Part shown: positions 8,376-14,950 of the stretch, piece after piece
How the letters are laid out: every line of letters starts with the position of its first letter
How positions within the stretch are numbered: position 1 is the first letter of the stretch
From: a virus
IMG/VR virus record: IMGVR_UViG_3300034190_000290
Coordinates: 1-21,778 of that record
Strand: one strand, 5' to 3'
Length of the DNA: 21,778 nt
The notes under the pieces: model-generated
Databases searched by the model: none
Told to the model about the DNA's origin: nothing
What the model saw: the letters and a program-made list of their open reading frames with translations, nothing else
Made by a program: the position numbers and the translations under genes

Positions 8376-8957
8376 TTACTCAAAGTATTTAGGTTTACGT
8401 GAATAAGGCATGCTTGTTTTAGTTCCGACCCTACCCAATGCTGCAGTCCCCAATTTAGTTTTAGTTCCTGACCTTCTGTTAACATTTCTCATTATAGAAT
8501 TTACCAAATCTTTTATAGCAGGAACATCAGATGTAGATGCTTTATACAGACTACCTCTTACATTATTTGTAAAACCAAAATCTCCTGCTAAATTAACTTG
8601 GGTAGATGTAAATTGATATCTACCTGCTTTACTACGGGGAGCATTTACTTTTGGAGCAGGTGGCATTTTTATAGGACCTGAAGAGTACAAACCACTTCCT
8701 CCTTTGCCCTGCCCGATGTTTAAAAATCCACCCCCAAAATCTTTTAAAACTCCTCCAATTGTCTTAACACTTTCTGCTCCTACATTACCTGTAGGGTCTC
8801 TTTTACTGTATAATTCATAACTTAAAATAGGATCTATAGTTGACTGATATGCTTTTTCTAAAACACTTCCTGAATATAAATCAGCTATACCTTCTTGAAA
8901 TACAGGTTCAAAAAAGTATTTATCAACTAAACCCTCTAGTGCATCAAGTAACGCCAT
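8376..8957 (-). CDS. Hypothetical virion-region protein (193 aa), basic Gly/Ser-rich C-terminal half
   Basis: The 193 residues divide into an acidic helical N-terminal third (ALLDALEGLVDKYFFEPVFQ), a Gly-rich middle (LKDFGGGFLNIGQGKGGSG) and a basic Ser/Thr/Arg-rich C-terminal half (NRRSGTKTKLG, SMPYSRKPKYFE). There is no membrane segment and no recognised domain. The basic tail could contact DNA or the acidic neighbouring virion protein, but that is speculation. ATG 8957 follows the upstream stop by 12 bases, with AAGG in a very AT-rich spacer acting as a weak ribosome-binding site. It belongs to the same block as the putative ejection proteins and is presumably a minor virion component. Confidence 0.55.
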   Translation of the reverse strand: MALLDALEGLVDKYFFEPVFQEGIADLYSGSVLEKAYQSTIDPILSYELYSKRDPTGNVGAESVKTIGGVLKDFGGGFLNIGQGKGGSGLYSSGPIKMPPAPKVNAPRSKAGRYQFTSTQVNLAGDFGFTNNVRGSLYKASTSDVPAIKDLVNSIMRNVNRRSGTKTKLGTAALGRVGTKTSMPYSRKPKYFE

Positions 8958-8969
8958 ATTATATATACC

Positions 8970-10322
8970 TTACCATTTTACGTTAAACAACCCGTTGAGA
9001 ATAGCTTTTCCTAGTTCTGTTTGTTGAGTTGTTGCTGTTGATTTCTTATAAAAGTCTGCATTAGCAGATGTTTCCATGCCGAGCAATCCTATTTCGTGGT
9101 ATCTCTGCTCTGCATCTTGTCCTATTTTAAACGCCCATCCTGCTTCATCTCTATATTTTTGCCATAAAGCATTGAGTGCAGATTGATTGATACCTAACAG
9201 ATTTTGTGCATTTATTTGATTTACAGCATTTTGGTTTGCTGTGTTTGCTGTGTTTATTTCTCTACGCCACACTGCGTTAGATTGATCTATTTGTGCAGCC
9301 ATACCTATATTAAATTGTTCACGTTGGCTATTCTGACTTGCAACAAATTCTTGAGTAGCATTAGCTTCGTTTACATTAAATTGATTTTGTGCAGCAATTC
9401 TATTTTTATTTGTTGATTCTATCTGTGATCCCAGAGACGCAAAAAATTCATCTATTTGATTTTGAGATTGTGCGTTAAACTGTTGTTGTACATTTATCGC
9501 TGCAGCGTTACTTGTCATAGTTTGCAACTCACCTGCATAATCTATTTCTGCCATCTTTTGTTCGTTTGATAAATTTTGTAGGTCAAGTGCTAAAAAAGAT
9601 TTAGCATTATTTACTGCAACCTGCATACGAGCATCTAGATTAGCTTTATCCATTGAAGCAAACGTAACTGCATTTTGCATAACAGCTTGCTGTTGATTGT
9701 TTAGATTAGCTAAATCCATTTGAGCATAACGATCAGCATCCATTTTTGCTATCGGTATACCTGCTTCTATAATCGCTTGAGTTATAGCTGCAGAAGCCAT
9801 GCTAGATGCTCCTAAACCTCTAGCTTGCATAACAGCACCTACAGCTCTCATAGCAGGTGCAGCCCACGCAGGAGCAGGTTTGCCTTCTTCAAATGATTTA
9901 AAAAGTTCCCCTATTTGGTACTGTACTGTAGATTCTTCGGATACTTGACCTTGAGCTGCTTGAACTAAAGATTGTTCACTTACTGTTCCTGTGATGTCAC
10001 CAACCACAGCTTCTGAAGATAATCTACCCTGTGCAGCGATAGCTTCAGGTGTGCCATCTATTGTCTGTGCAGTGTACTTTTCTGCTGATTTAGTCTGAGG
10101 TACTGTTACTTCTAGTCCAGTTGTAGGCACTTGGGCAGCCTGCATATTAACTTGACTTAATTGTGCAGGATTTTGAAGTAACTCATCAGTTTGAACCTGT
10201 TGTTCAACTCTTTCAACTTTAGTTCCAGTAGGTGCTTCTGTAGCTCCTGCTCTTTTTTCTAACTCAGATTGTACATCTGTTACAGGTGTAGATGTATCTA
10301 AGGTTGTATCTGTTTCAGCCAC
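8970..10322 (-). CDS. Ala/Gln/Asn-rich helical virion protein (450 aa)
   Basis: This 450-residue protein has a Thr/Val/Gln-rich, probably disordered N-terminus (1-120). A small hydrophobic helical region follows (APAWAAPAMRAVGAVMQARG about 146-165, then GLGASSMASAAITQAIIEAG). From about 190 to 400 there is a long Ala/Asn/Gln-rich helical region full of AQ/NQ/QN steps (for example NTANTANQNAVNQINAQN). It ends in an aromatic GLFNVKW. Such composition is typical of internal core proteins and of a protein common in marine podoviruses and cyanophages; no enzymatic function is visible. The start is GTG 10322-10320, overlapping the upstream TAG by one base (TAGTG), so translation is probably coupled to the holin-like gene. 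Confidence 0.68.
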   Translation of the reverse strand: MAETDTTLDTSTPVTDVQSELEKRAGATEAPTGTKVERVEQQVQTDELLQNPAQLSQVNMQAAQVPTTGLEVTVPQTKSAEKYTAQTIDGTPEAIAAQGRLSSEAVVGDITGTVSEQSLVQAAQGQVSEESTVQYQIGELFKSFEEGKPAPAWAAPAMRAVGAVMQARGLGASSMASAAITQAIIEAGIPIAKMDADRYAQMDLANLNNQQQAVMQNAVTFASMDKANLDARMQVAVNNAKSFLALDLQNLSNEQKMAEIDYAGELQTMTSNAAAINVQQQFNAQSQNQIDEFFASLGSQIESTNKNRIAAQNQFNVNEANATQEFVASQNSQREQFNIGMAAQIDQSNAVWRREINTANTANQNAVNQINAQNLLGINQSALNALWQKYRDEAGWAFKIGQDAEQRYHEIGLLGMETSANADFYKKSTATTQQTELGKAILNGLFNVKW

Positions 10323-10555
10323 TATCTAGCTCCAATTAATATCTTATCTAGTTTATCTTCTAGTCTTTTCATTGCATCCATGATATCGTGCATATCATCT
10401 TTTACATCATCTTTACGTGCATACTCTTCACGAGTCTTATTTAATAATATCTGTAGACGTTTTACCTCTTGGAACATCTTGTTGAATGCCCACCCTGCAG
10501 GTACTACGACCATTGTTAAGATTACATTCCAAAATAACATTGCGTCTATTTCCAT
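10322..10555 (-). CDS. Small membrane protein with coiled coil, holin-like
   Basis: This 77-residue protein has one clear N-terminal transmembrane helix (about 7-25, FWNVILTMVVVPAGWAF), followed by a charged amphipathic helix with heptad spacing (29-73) that includes REEYARKDDVKDDM and LEDKLDKIL. One helix plus a soluble coiled coil, placed near tail-fibre genes, is a layout often annotated as a phage holin or holin-like protein; however, single-helix proteins of this type have rarely been proven to act in lysis. It is separated from the upstream GDLA gene by 40 bases, the largest gap in this part of the operon. The GTG of the 450-residue gene overlaps its stop. It may act in lysis timing, or anchor an ejected complex. 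Confidence 0.6.
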   Translation of the reverse strand: MEIDAMLFWNVILTMVVVPAGWAFNKMFQEVKRLQILLNKTREEYARKDDVKDDMHDIMDAMKRLEDKLDKILIGAR

Positions 10556-10576
10556 AATTAATTTATTCCATATAGT

Positions 10577-10604
10577 TTTATATTTCCAATAGCGTTTATG
10601 CTAA
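10577..10604 (-). promoter_or_regulatory. Weak candidate promoter ahead of the holin-like gene
   Basis: On the - strand TTAGCA (10604-10599) and TATAAA (10582-10577) are 16 bases apart, with four and five of six matches to the sigma70 boxes. The -35 half overlaps the end of the previous gene. In such AT-rich DNA this can arise by chance, and the 40-base gap is the only other support. Confidence 0.2.
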
Positions 10605-11048
10605 GTCTCCCACCATCATGTTAGCAACATAATCTTCATCTGCAACATTTGCTGAACTAGCACCTGCAAAAACTTGAACAATTCTACAAGTGCTTGTGGC
10701 TACAGAACCATCTTCTTTAGGTTGAGCAGACTTTACAAAAGTTGTTACATCTGATGCGTGTGCTGTTACACCACTTATTGCATATCCTTTAGCTGTAGCC
10801 ATGTTATTAGTATACGCATAAGAAGTATCACCCGTTCCATTATCTGTAATAGAGCCATGATTAAAAGAATCAAAAACAGCAGGGTTTCCTGCTGAAGCAG
10901 TATCACCATAAGTAATCCATGTTTTACACAATCCCTGTTGTAAGTTCGTTGTAAGACCAGTTGAACCACTAGCTGTTACCCCTGCTTCACCATGTACAGC
11001 AGTAGAGCCACTTGTCATTAATCTTGCTAAATCAGATGCTTTACTCAT
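10596..11048 (-). CDS. GDLA-family tail-fibre tip module A (last of cassette 2)
   Basis: This 150-residue protein is a member of the array of seven paralogues in this window. After a short variable N-terminus it has LTTNLQQGLCKTWITYGD, then the core FDSFNHGSITDNGTGDTS, the helical-looking NNMATAKGYA, a variable beta region, and the terminal GDLA shared by all copies. It is the longest of the seven, with an insert in the loop before the DSFN core and an acidic extension just before GDLA (ANVADEDYVANMM). The fold is probably a small beta-rich adhesin; this is inferred from similarity to tail-fibre C-terminal regions. ATG 11048 overlaps the previous TGA (ATGA). It has no GDLA gene after it, although the terminal DNA motif is intact. 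Confidence 0.72.
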   Translation of the reverse strand: MSKASDLARLMTSGSTAVHGEAGVTASGSTGLTTNLQQGLCKTWITYGDTASAGNPAVFDSFNHGSITDNGTGDTSYAYTNNMATAKGYAISGVTAHASDVTTFVKSAQPKEDGSVATSTCRIVQVFAGASSANVADEDYVANMMVGDLA

Positions 11049-11422
11049 GCTAAGTCTCCGTGTATTGTAACTGAGTTTACTGTGGCATCTAATGCTGCAC
11101 CAGTATCAGCTTTATATGTCTGAATACGAAGAACACCTGCTGCTCTTGATGTTATTTCCCATACTTCTGTTCCTGCTGTTTCGCCACATACACCACTTGG
11201 AGCATAATCAGCATTACCCATATCATTCGCTATTGTAATATCTGTTAAGCCAACTCCTTGATCTGTAATACTCGTTACATTGTAAGAATCTCTAGTAGCA
11301 ATAGTTCCTGTTCCATTAAAATTAATCCAAACTTTAGCAGTACCACCAAACACCACACTCGTAGCAACACTATTATTACCACTTGCATCTTTTAATGTAT
11401 TTACTCTTAATTCACTTGCCAT
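11045..11422 (-). CDS. GDLA-family tail-fibre tip module B
   Basis: At 125 residues this is the shortest paralogue. The N-terminus is MASELRVNTLKDASGNNSVA, followed by KVWINFNGTGTIATRDSYNV, then SITDQGVGLTDITIANDMGN and ADYAPSG. A variable region with strand-like segments (EVWEITSRA, VLRIQTYKAD) precedes HGDLA. It lacks the TTNLQQGLAK segment seen in modules A, C and F, going straight from FGGTAK to VWINF, so it looks like an independently evolved or recombined copy. ATG 11422 overlaps the preceding TAA by one base (TAATG). Presumably it is a tail-tip adhesin or fibre decoration; no receptor can be inferred. Confidence 0.72.
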   Translation of the reverse strand: MASELRVNTLKDASGNNSVATSVVFGGTAKVWINFNGTGTIATRDSYNVTSITDQGVGLTDITIANDMGNADYAPSGVCGETAGTEVWEITSRAAGVLRIQTYKADTGAALDATVNSVTIHGDLA

Positions 11423-11811
11423 TATGCTAAGTCTCCATTCACTTCCCCAAAATTAGTGTGGTCACTTGCACCACCACTTGACGAAACAAAAATTAAAATT
11501 TTAAAAGATGTCGTTGCTCTTGATGCAATTGTTGCAGTACGAGCATTTGAATCTCCTGCTGTTGCAAGGAACATTGTTGATGCTGAAGATAAAGCGTTTG
11601 TTATATTATATGTGTAATCTCCAGTTCCATTATCTACACCAGAAGACACATTTAAAGCATTAGTAGGTGAAGCTGCATTACTACCTAGTAAATGAACTTT
11701 TGCTAACCCTTGTTGCAGATTAGTTGTTGTACTACCACCTTCACCTGTAACAAGTATAGAACCTGCTGTGGTTACACCTGTTAATTTATCTACTTTAAGT
11801 TCACTTGCCAT
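11422..11811 (-). CDS. GDLA-family tail-fibre tip module C
   Basis: The protein is 129 residues. Order of elements: MASELKVDKLTGVTTAGSIL, VTGEGGSTTTNLQQGLAK, VHLLGSNAASP, then a divergent core NALNVSSGVDNGTGDYTYNI and TNALSSASTMFLA. A Ser/Thr-rich region with FKILIFVSSSGG precedes NGDLA. Here the usual Asp-Ser-Phe-Asn of the core reads Asn-Ala-Leu-Asn. The N-terminus closely matches module F (TLTGTTSAGSIVVTGEGG), which lies in the other cassette, suggesting that these two share a more recent ancestor or have exchanged ends. ATG 11811 overlaps the preceding stop (TAATG) and is served by the GGAGA encoded in the end of module D. Confidence 0.72.
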   Translation of the reverse strand: MASELKVDKLTGVTTAGSILVTGEGGSTTTNLQQGLAKVHLLGSNAASPTNALNVSSGVDNGTGDYTYNITNALSSASTMFLATAGDSNARTATIASRATTSFKILIFVSSSGGASDHTNFGEVNGDLA

Positions 11812-12239
11812 TATGCTAAATCTCCATGTATTATTAGGTGTCCAAAAGGAGAAACATCTATATCAGATGTACCTGTATTTAAGTGACGAAGTGTGCCTGT
11901 TGTTGATGTTGTTTTAACATTATCTCCATTGTAAAATAAGTCAGTACAGTTACTACCAATTAAACCTGCATATGCAAAATTAGCTGAACTAAAAACATTT
12001 GTAACTGTAAAGTTAGCTCTTCCAGTATTTTCATCTGACAAAGATGAAACATTAAAACTGTCATCTAAAGCATTATCCCCCATGTCATATTGAACCCATG
12101 CTTTTGCTAGTCCTTGCACAGTTGTTGTAGTAGCACTACCACCTTCAGCCACAGTAACGGATGTATTACCTATCTTAACATTCGTGCCACCTGACCCTGC
12201 TTTATCTACAATGGTATCTACATTTAATTGACTTGTCAT
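11811..12239 (-). CDS. GDLA-family tail-fibre tip module D (first of cassette 2)
   Basis: The protein is 142 residues from ATG 12239 (MTSQLNVDTIVDKAG). I prefer this start over an in-frame TTG four codons upstream because ATG overlaps the previous stop as ATGA and has GGAG upstream (TTGGAGTATCGTATG). Elements: ATTTTVQGLAKAWVQYDMG, the core LDDSFNVSSLSDENTGRANF, TNVFSSANFAYAG, a variable region with Cys, then FGHLIIHGDLA. Sequence between the conserved ends is strongly divergent from the other modules. It directly follows the 152-residue leader protein, matching the arrangement leader-then-GDLA gene seen at 15325. Confidence 0.72.
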   Translation of the reverse strand: MTSQLNVDTIVDKAGSGGTNVKIGNTSVTVAEGGSATTTTVQGLAKAWVQYDMGDNALDDSFNVSSLSDENTGRANFTVTNVFSSANFAYAGLIGSNCTDLFYNGDNVKTTSTTGTLRHLNTGTSDIDVSPFGHLIIHGDLA

Positions 12240-12694
12240 ACGATACTCCAATAACCATTAACAGTAACTGTCGCTGATTGTGTTATAGGACCTGCTGATA
12301 CACCATTCTCATCACTGTCTATTGTAATGTCTGCACTAATAGTCTGTCCATTTAATCTGATAATACTGTTGTTACCTTTGAATGGATAACGTGTATCTGA
12401 TTCAGTCTTTGTGTAACTATCTGCTACTGTAAAGGCATCATACACAATCATTTCTACTATATCATTTAAACTTGCACCAGTTACTAATACGACACTTGTA
12501 CCACTTGTAGCTGTATAATCTGTACCTGCTTTGAGGAGAACACCATTTTGGTACACATCCATATACAAGCTATCTGAGTAGCTAAGTGTTAGCGAATTAG
12601 CATCTGACCCACTAAAAGTTGTTTGAGAAGCAGTAGCTTGATATACAAATCTACTTCTTACTCCTTGATTGGGTGACCTTCCTATATATGCCAT
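12236..12694 (-). CDS. Tail-fibre leader protein of cassette 2 (152 aa)
   Basis: The 152-residue protein has the phage fibre N-terminal signature MAYIGRSPNQG, then a beta domain with LYMDVYQNGVLLKAGTDYT and VVLVTGASLNDIVEMIVYD, a linker AFTVADSYTKTESDTRYPF (the YTK.E.DTRY type common in tail fibres), and a C-terminal repeat IRLNGQTISADITI with GPITQSATVTVNGYWSIV. The C-terminal part is homologous to the C-terminus of the 149-residue protein at 15325, and both precede a run of GDLA modules. It probably attaches the adhesin modules to the tail or forms a short fibre subunit. ATG 12694 follows the upstream stop by nine bases. Its TGA overlaps the next ATG. Confidence 0.72.
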   Translation of the reverse strand: MAYIGRSPNQGVRSRFVYQATASQTTFSGSDANSLTLSYSDSLYMDVYQNGVLLKAGTDYTATSGTSVVLVTGASLNDIVEMIVYDAFTVADSYTKTESDTRYPFKGNNSIIRLNGQTISADITIDSDENGVSAGPITQSATVTVNGYWSIV

Positions 12695-12703
12695 AGTTTA
12701 TTC

Positions 12704-13270
12704 CTAAAATAATTTAATCGCTTGTAAGAAACTAGCATTTTGACCAGCAACAGAACTTCTATTTCCACTTGACTGGTCTGAAAATAATGTGCAATCAAAA
12801 TAATCATTTGTTGCAACAGTACCAATCCAAGTTCCTTGAAATGTAACTGTTTCTCCTTCATCACCAACTAAAAACATAAATTGATATTGAATTGGAGAAC
12901 CATTTTTTTGCAATGCTCCTTGCATATTGTCCCCCGGATTTCCACCAGTTATAGCCACTGCCCAAGAAATTAAAAAATAATTACCATTAAATGCAGATGT
13001 TATTTTTAATCTGTCATTTGTAGCGTCATAAAGACTGTGTGTATCAACAACGCTTGTTTGAAAGGGAATAACAGTTGTGGAATTATCATTAACAGTTGTA
13101 GCACTACTATTATACATTATTGAAACAACAGGCACAGATTGGGTTAAAATACCCCCAGAGGATATAGACAGAGCATCTGTATCACTTGCAGAACCTATAT
13201 TTCCACCATCTGAAATGGTTACTCCAGAAACAGTGCCTAGTCCATCACCTGTAACTTTAGTTAAAGCCAT
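12704..13270 (-). CDS. Tail-fibre protein with probable C1q/TNF-like jelly-roll domain (188 aa)
   Basis: The protein is 188 residues. The N-terminus (MALTKVTGDGLGTVSGVTIS) is a fibre-type segment. From about 50 on the pattern suits a C1q/TNF-like trimeric jelly roll: IMYNSSATTVNDNSTTVIPF, a Tyr/Asp-containing turn (HSLYDATNDRLKI), FNGNYFLISWAVAI, and the ending ASFLQAIKLF, which resembles the last strand of such domains. This assignment rests on pattern, not on a computed match. These domains commonly form trimeric fibre heads that bind surface ligands. AAGGAG is well placed before ATG 13270. It lies between two chaperone-like genes and cassette 2. Confidence 0.6.
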   Translation of the reverse strand: MALTKVTGDGLGTVSGVTISDGGNIGSASDTDALSISSGGILTQSVPVVSIMYNSSATTVNDNSTTVIPFQTSVVDTHSLYDATNDRLKITSAFNGNYFLISWAVAITGGNPGDNMQGALQKNGSPIQYQFMFLVGDEGETVTFQGTWIGTVATNDYFDCTLFSDQSSGNRSSVAGQNASFLQAIKLF

Positions 13271-13280
13271 GCTTTACTCC

Positions 13281-13658
13281 TTATGCGTATGGACTATCGC
13301 CTAATACAGTTGTATCCCAAGCTGCCTTGAGCTTTGCAATAGTATCTGCACTTGATATTGCACTTGCTGCAGGTGCATCTCTAAGAGCTTTCTTCTTAGT
13401 TACACTAGCTGATTGTGCAGAGGAATCTCCCTCTTCAAGAGCTTTCATGTACACTACGTCTTCTGCTTCTAGTAGTGGTTTTCTGACTTCTCTAATCTTA
13501 TCTTGAAAGATTTTCTTAGCTTCAGTCATGTCTTCTGATATTACCTTCTTGTCTGAGTCTACGACCCAAGCACCTCTGAAGTGTCTATCGGAAGGTTTGG
13601 TAACTGTAGAAGCATCTACAGTAACACCATTTTTATCTACAATATTTGTTGTTGGCAT
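13281..13658 (-). CDS. Tail-fibre-assembly-chaperone-like protein (125 aa)
   Basis: The protein is 125 residues: DRHFRGAWVVDSDKKVISED at about 24-43, then a long amphipathic region MTEAKKIFQDKIREVRKPLL, VYMKALEEGDSSAQSA, KKKALRDAP, and a C-terminal helix TIAKLKAAWD. The order RHFR.AW / I..DM.KAK.I..DKIR..R.PLL / A.E.GD...Q / K..LRD / LKA.W is characteristic of small proteins encoded next to tail-fibre genes and usually called tail-fibre assembly or tail-assembly chaperones. It would help fold or trimerise the nearby fibre modules and need not be in the virion. AAAGGAG lies upstream of ATG 13658. Family placement is reasonably sure; the mechanism is inferred. Confidence 0.65.
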   Translation of the reverse strand: MPTTNIVDKNGVTVDASTVTKPSDRHFRGAWVVDSDKKVISEDMTEAKKIFQDKIREVRKPLLEAEDVVYMKALEEGDSSAQSASVTKKKALRDAPAASAISSADTIAKLKAAWDTTVLGDSPYA

Positions 13659-13669
13659 TGTGTTCTCCT

Positions 13670-14155
13670 TTATGCTGCCTTATCAGTGGCTATTATATTC
13701 TCATCAATCTTCCAAGCGTTTCGCCACTCTCTTGTACTTGGAAGCTGATTCTTTTTACAAATAACTAATCTTGGTTTATTAGCTTTTTGATATTCTCTCC
13801 ACACTCTTTGTGGTATGTCTTTCATAATTAAATATTCTATTGCTTGTTCTTCTGTCATTGCTTCAACAGGTTTAGTGTTGTGTAGCAAATAACCTCTTGT
13901 ATGTTTCTTGAAGTCAGGCTTTGCTTCATCTTCTGCTAATGCCCAATAGACTTCTACTGGTGGTAATATGCCACCTTGTAAGGCACAAGCCATCCAATTA
14001 GGGTCAGGTACTGTTATCTTAGAACATTCTTCAGGTGCATCAGGGTCTTCCCATACAATGCGATAGTCTGATTGTTTACCTTCTAAGTTTTCTTTTGCCC
14101 AACACAATCTATCCCATAAATGTGTACCTTGAAATTCTGGTGTTTTTATTGTCAT
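13670..14155 (-). CDS. Tail-fibre-linked hypothetical/chaperone-like protein (161 aa)
   Basis: I place the start at ATG 14155 (MTIKTPEFQGTHLWDRLCWA), because it overlaps the previous TGA (ATGA) and sits behind GGAGACCTAGC; an in-frame ATG five codons upstream lacks this. The protein (161 residues) is soluble and Trp-rich, with PDPNWMACALQGGILPPVEV at about 51-70, YLLHNTKPVEAMTEEQAIEY, LIMKDIPQRVWREY and LPSTREWRNAWKIDE near the end. The last motif resembles the R.FR.AW element at the start of the 125-residue chaperone-like protein encoded next. The two may work together, or represent a split version of a longer fibre chaperone. There is no membrane or catalytic motif. Confidence 0.6.
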   Translation of the reverse strand: MTIKTPEFQGTHLWDRLCWAKENLEGKQSDYRIVWEDPDAPEECSKITVPDPNWMACALQGGILPPVEVYWALAEDEAKPDFKKHTRGYLLHNTKPVEAMTEEQAIEYLIMKDIPQRVWREYQKANKPRLVICKKNQLPSTREWRNAWKIDENIIATDKAA

Positions 14156-14553
14156 GCTAGGTCTCCACAAATTTGCATTTCTGTATGTGTTATATTACTT
14201 TCTGTAGCACTTCCATCATTCATGCTCATCATTCTTACTTCTACTGCACTCGCTGTTTTGCTAGGACTTTGAACCATACCTCTAGGATTTAATCCGTCAA
14301 CTGTAACTGCAACTGCCGAAGAGTACAAAGCATTACTAAAAGCGTTTGTAAAATGTATTCCAAAATCTCCACTACCATCATCATCTACAGAACTACAATT
14401 AAAACTATCGTCTTGAACTGCATCCATGCCTAATGTAAACCAAACTTTGTTTACACCATTAAAAATGTAACTCGTATCAATAGACTTTTCTGTGCCAGTA
14501 TTAACTGAATCAGATGTTGTTAATGTATCAAATGCTATTGTTCCGTTTGCCAT
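14152..14553 (-). CDS. GDLA-family tail-fibre tip module E (last of cassette 1)
   Basis: The protein is 133 residues from ATG 14553 (MANGTIAFDTLTTSDSVNTG). An upstream TTG at 14580 would extend it, but ATG 14553 has the standard GGAGACTTAGCATAATG junction. Elements: NKVWFTLGMDAVQDDSFNCS, SVDDDGSGDFGIHFTNAFSN, LYSSAV, a basic/Ser variable region (SPSKTASAVEVRMMSMNDGS), then CGDLA. Its N-terminus is unlike modules C and F and lacks the NLQQGLAK block. Its stop overlaps the start of the 161-residue chaperone-like gene, so the cassette is coupled to that gene and not to another GDLA copy. Confidence 0.72.
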   Translation of the reverse strand: MANGTIAFDTLTTSDSVNTGTEKSIDTSYIFNGVNKVWFTLGMDAVQDDSFNCSSVDDDGSGDFGIHFTNAFSNALYSSAVAVTVDGLNPRGMVQSPSKTASAVEVRMMSMNDGSATESNITHTEMQICGDLA

Positions 14554-14950
14554 TATGCTAAGTCTCCATTTACTCCACAAGTTAGAGGGTCTAAATCTAA
14601 AGCACTATTACTTCCATCACGACATCTACACCTTAAAGTAGTAGTAGTAACTCCATTAGAGCCAATATTGGATTGACTAGCACCATTAAATAAAAACGCA
14701 TAGTCATCACTAGACATAGCATTTGTAAATGTAGTAGTATATTCCCCTGTTCCGTGGTCTGTAGTAGCTGTCATGTTAAAAGAATCATTCATTCCAATAG
14801 TTCCTGTACCATCTAATTGATACCACGCTTTTGCCAATCCTTGTTGTAAGTTTGTTGTGTTAGAACCACCCTCTCCTGTAACAACAATGCTACCTGCTGA
14901 AGTTGTACCTGTTAAGGTGTTTGTCTTTAAGGTACTCATGCTAGGTCTCC
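14153..14950 (-). repeat. Dual-use GDLA-codon / Shine-Dalgarno motif, cassette 1
   Basis: Copies of GGAGACYTAGCAT on the - strand lie at 14950-14937, 14567-14551 and 14166-14153. Two have C and one T at the variable Leu codon position (CTA or TTA). Each leads straight into the next ATG with an ATGA or TAATG overlap. The 14166-14153 copy launches the chaperone-like gene, so the motif is not restricted to starting GDLA paralogues. Confidence 0.85.
14553..14939 (-). CDS. GDLA-family tail-fibre tip module F
   Basis: The protein is 128 residues: MSTLKTNTLTGTTSAGSIVV, TGEGGSNTTNLQQGLAKAWY, QLDGTGTIGMNDSFNMTATT, DHGTGEYTTTFTNAMSSDDY, a variable loop with a Cys pair (TLRCRCRDGS), then CGVNGDLA. It contains every conserved block of the family and is the best reference copy. 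It shares its N-terminal 40 residues with module C in the other cassette more closely than with its immediate neighbours. ATG 14939 overlaps the previous TGA. Presumed function is a tail-tip beta domain that contacts the host surface or caps a fibre; the evidence is context and resemblance to marine phage fibre C-termini. Confidence 0.73.
   Translation of the reverse strand: MSTLKTNTLTGTTSAGSIVVTGEGGSNTTNLQQGLAKAWYQLDGTGTIGMNDSFNMTATTDHGTGEYTTTFTNAMSSDDYAFLFNGASQSNIGSNGVTTTTLRCRCRDGSNSALDLDPLTCGVNGDLA

Larger units (their letters stand above)
10596..11825 (-). repeat. Dual-use GDLA-codon / Shine-Dalgarno motif, cassette 2
   Basis: The - strand sequence GGAGAYTTAGCAT recurs at the gene ends at 11825-11809, 11436-11420, 11059-11046 and 10610-10596. 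Read in frame it encodes Gly-Asp-Leu-Ala plus the stop; read as a leader it places GGAGA about 8-11 bases before the next ATG. The first three copies lead directly into ATG (TAATG or ATGA overlaps). The last has TAAACG in place of TAATG and no following start. Confidence 0.85.

Noticed and set aside
12240-12251. TTG start that extends module D by four codons
   Set aside because: ATG 12239 overlaps the previous stop as ATGA with GGAG at good spacing, like the other modules; the TTG has no such support.
14156-14170. ATG five codons upstream in the 161-residue chaperone-like gene
   Set aside because: GGAGACCTAGC lies downstream of this ATG and directly before the preferred ATG 14155.
14554-14580. 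TTG start that extends module E by nine codons
   Set aside because: The extension would just re-read the end of module F in another frame; ATG 14553 sits in the standard junction.
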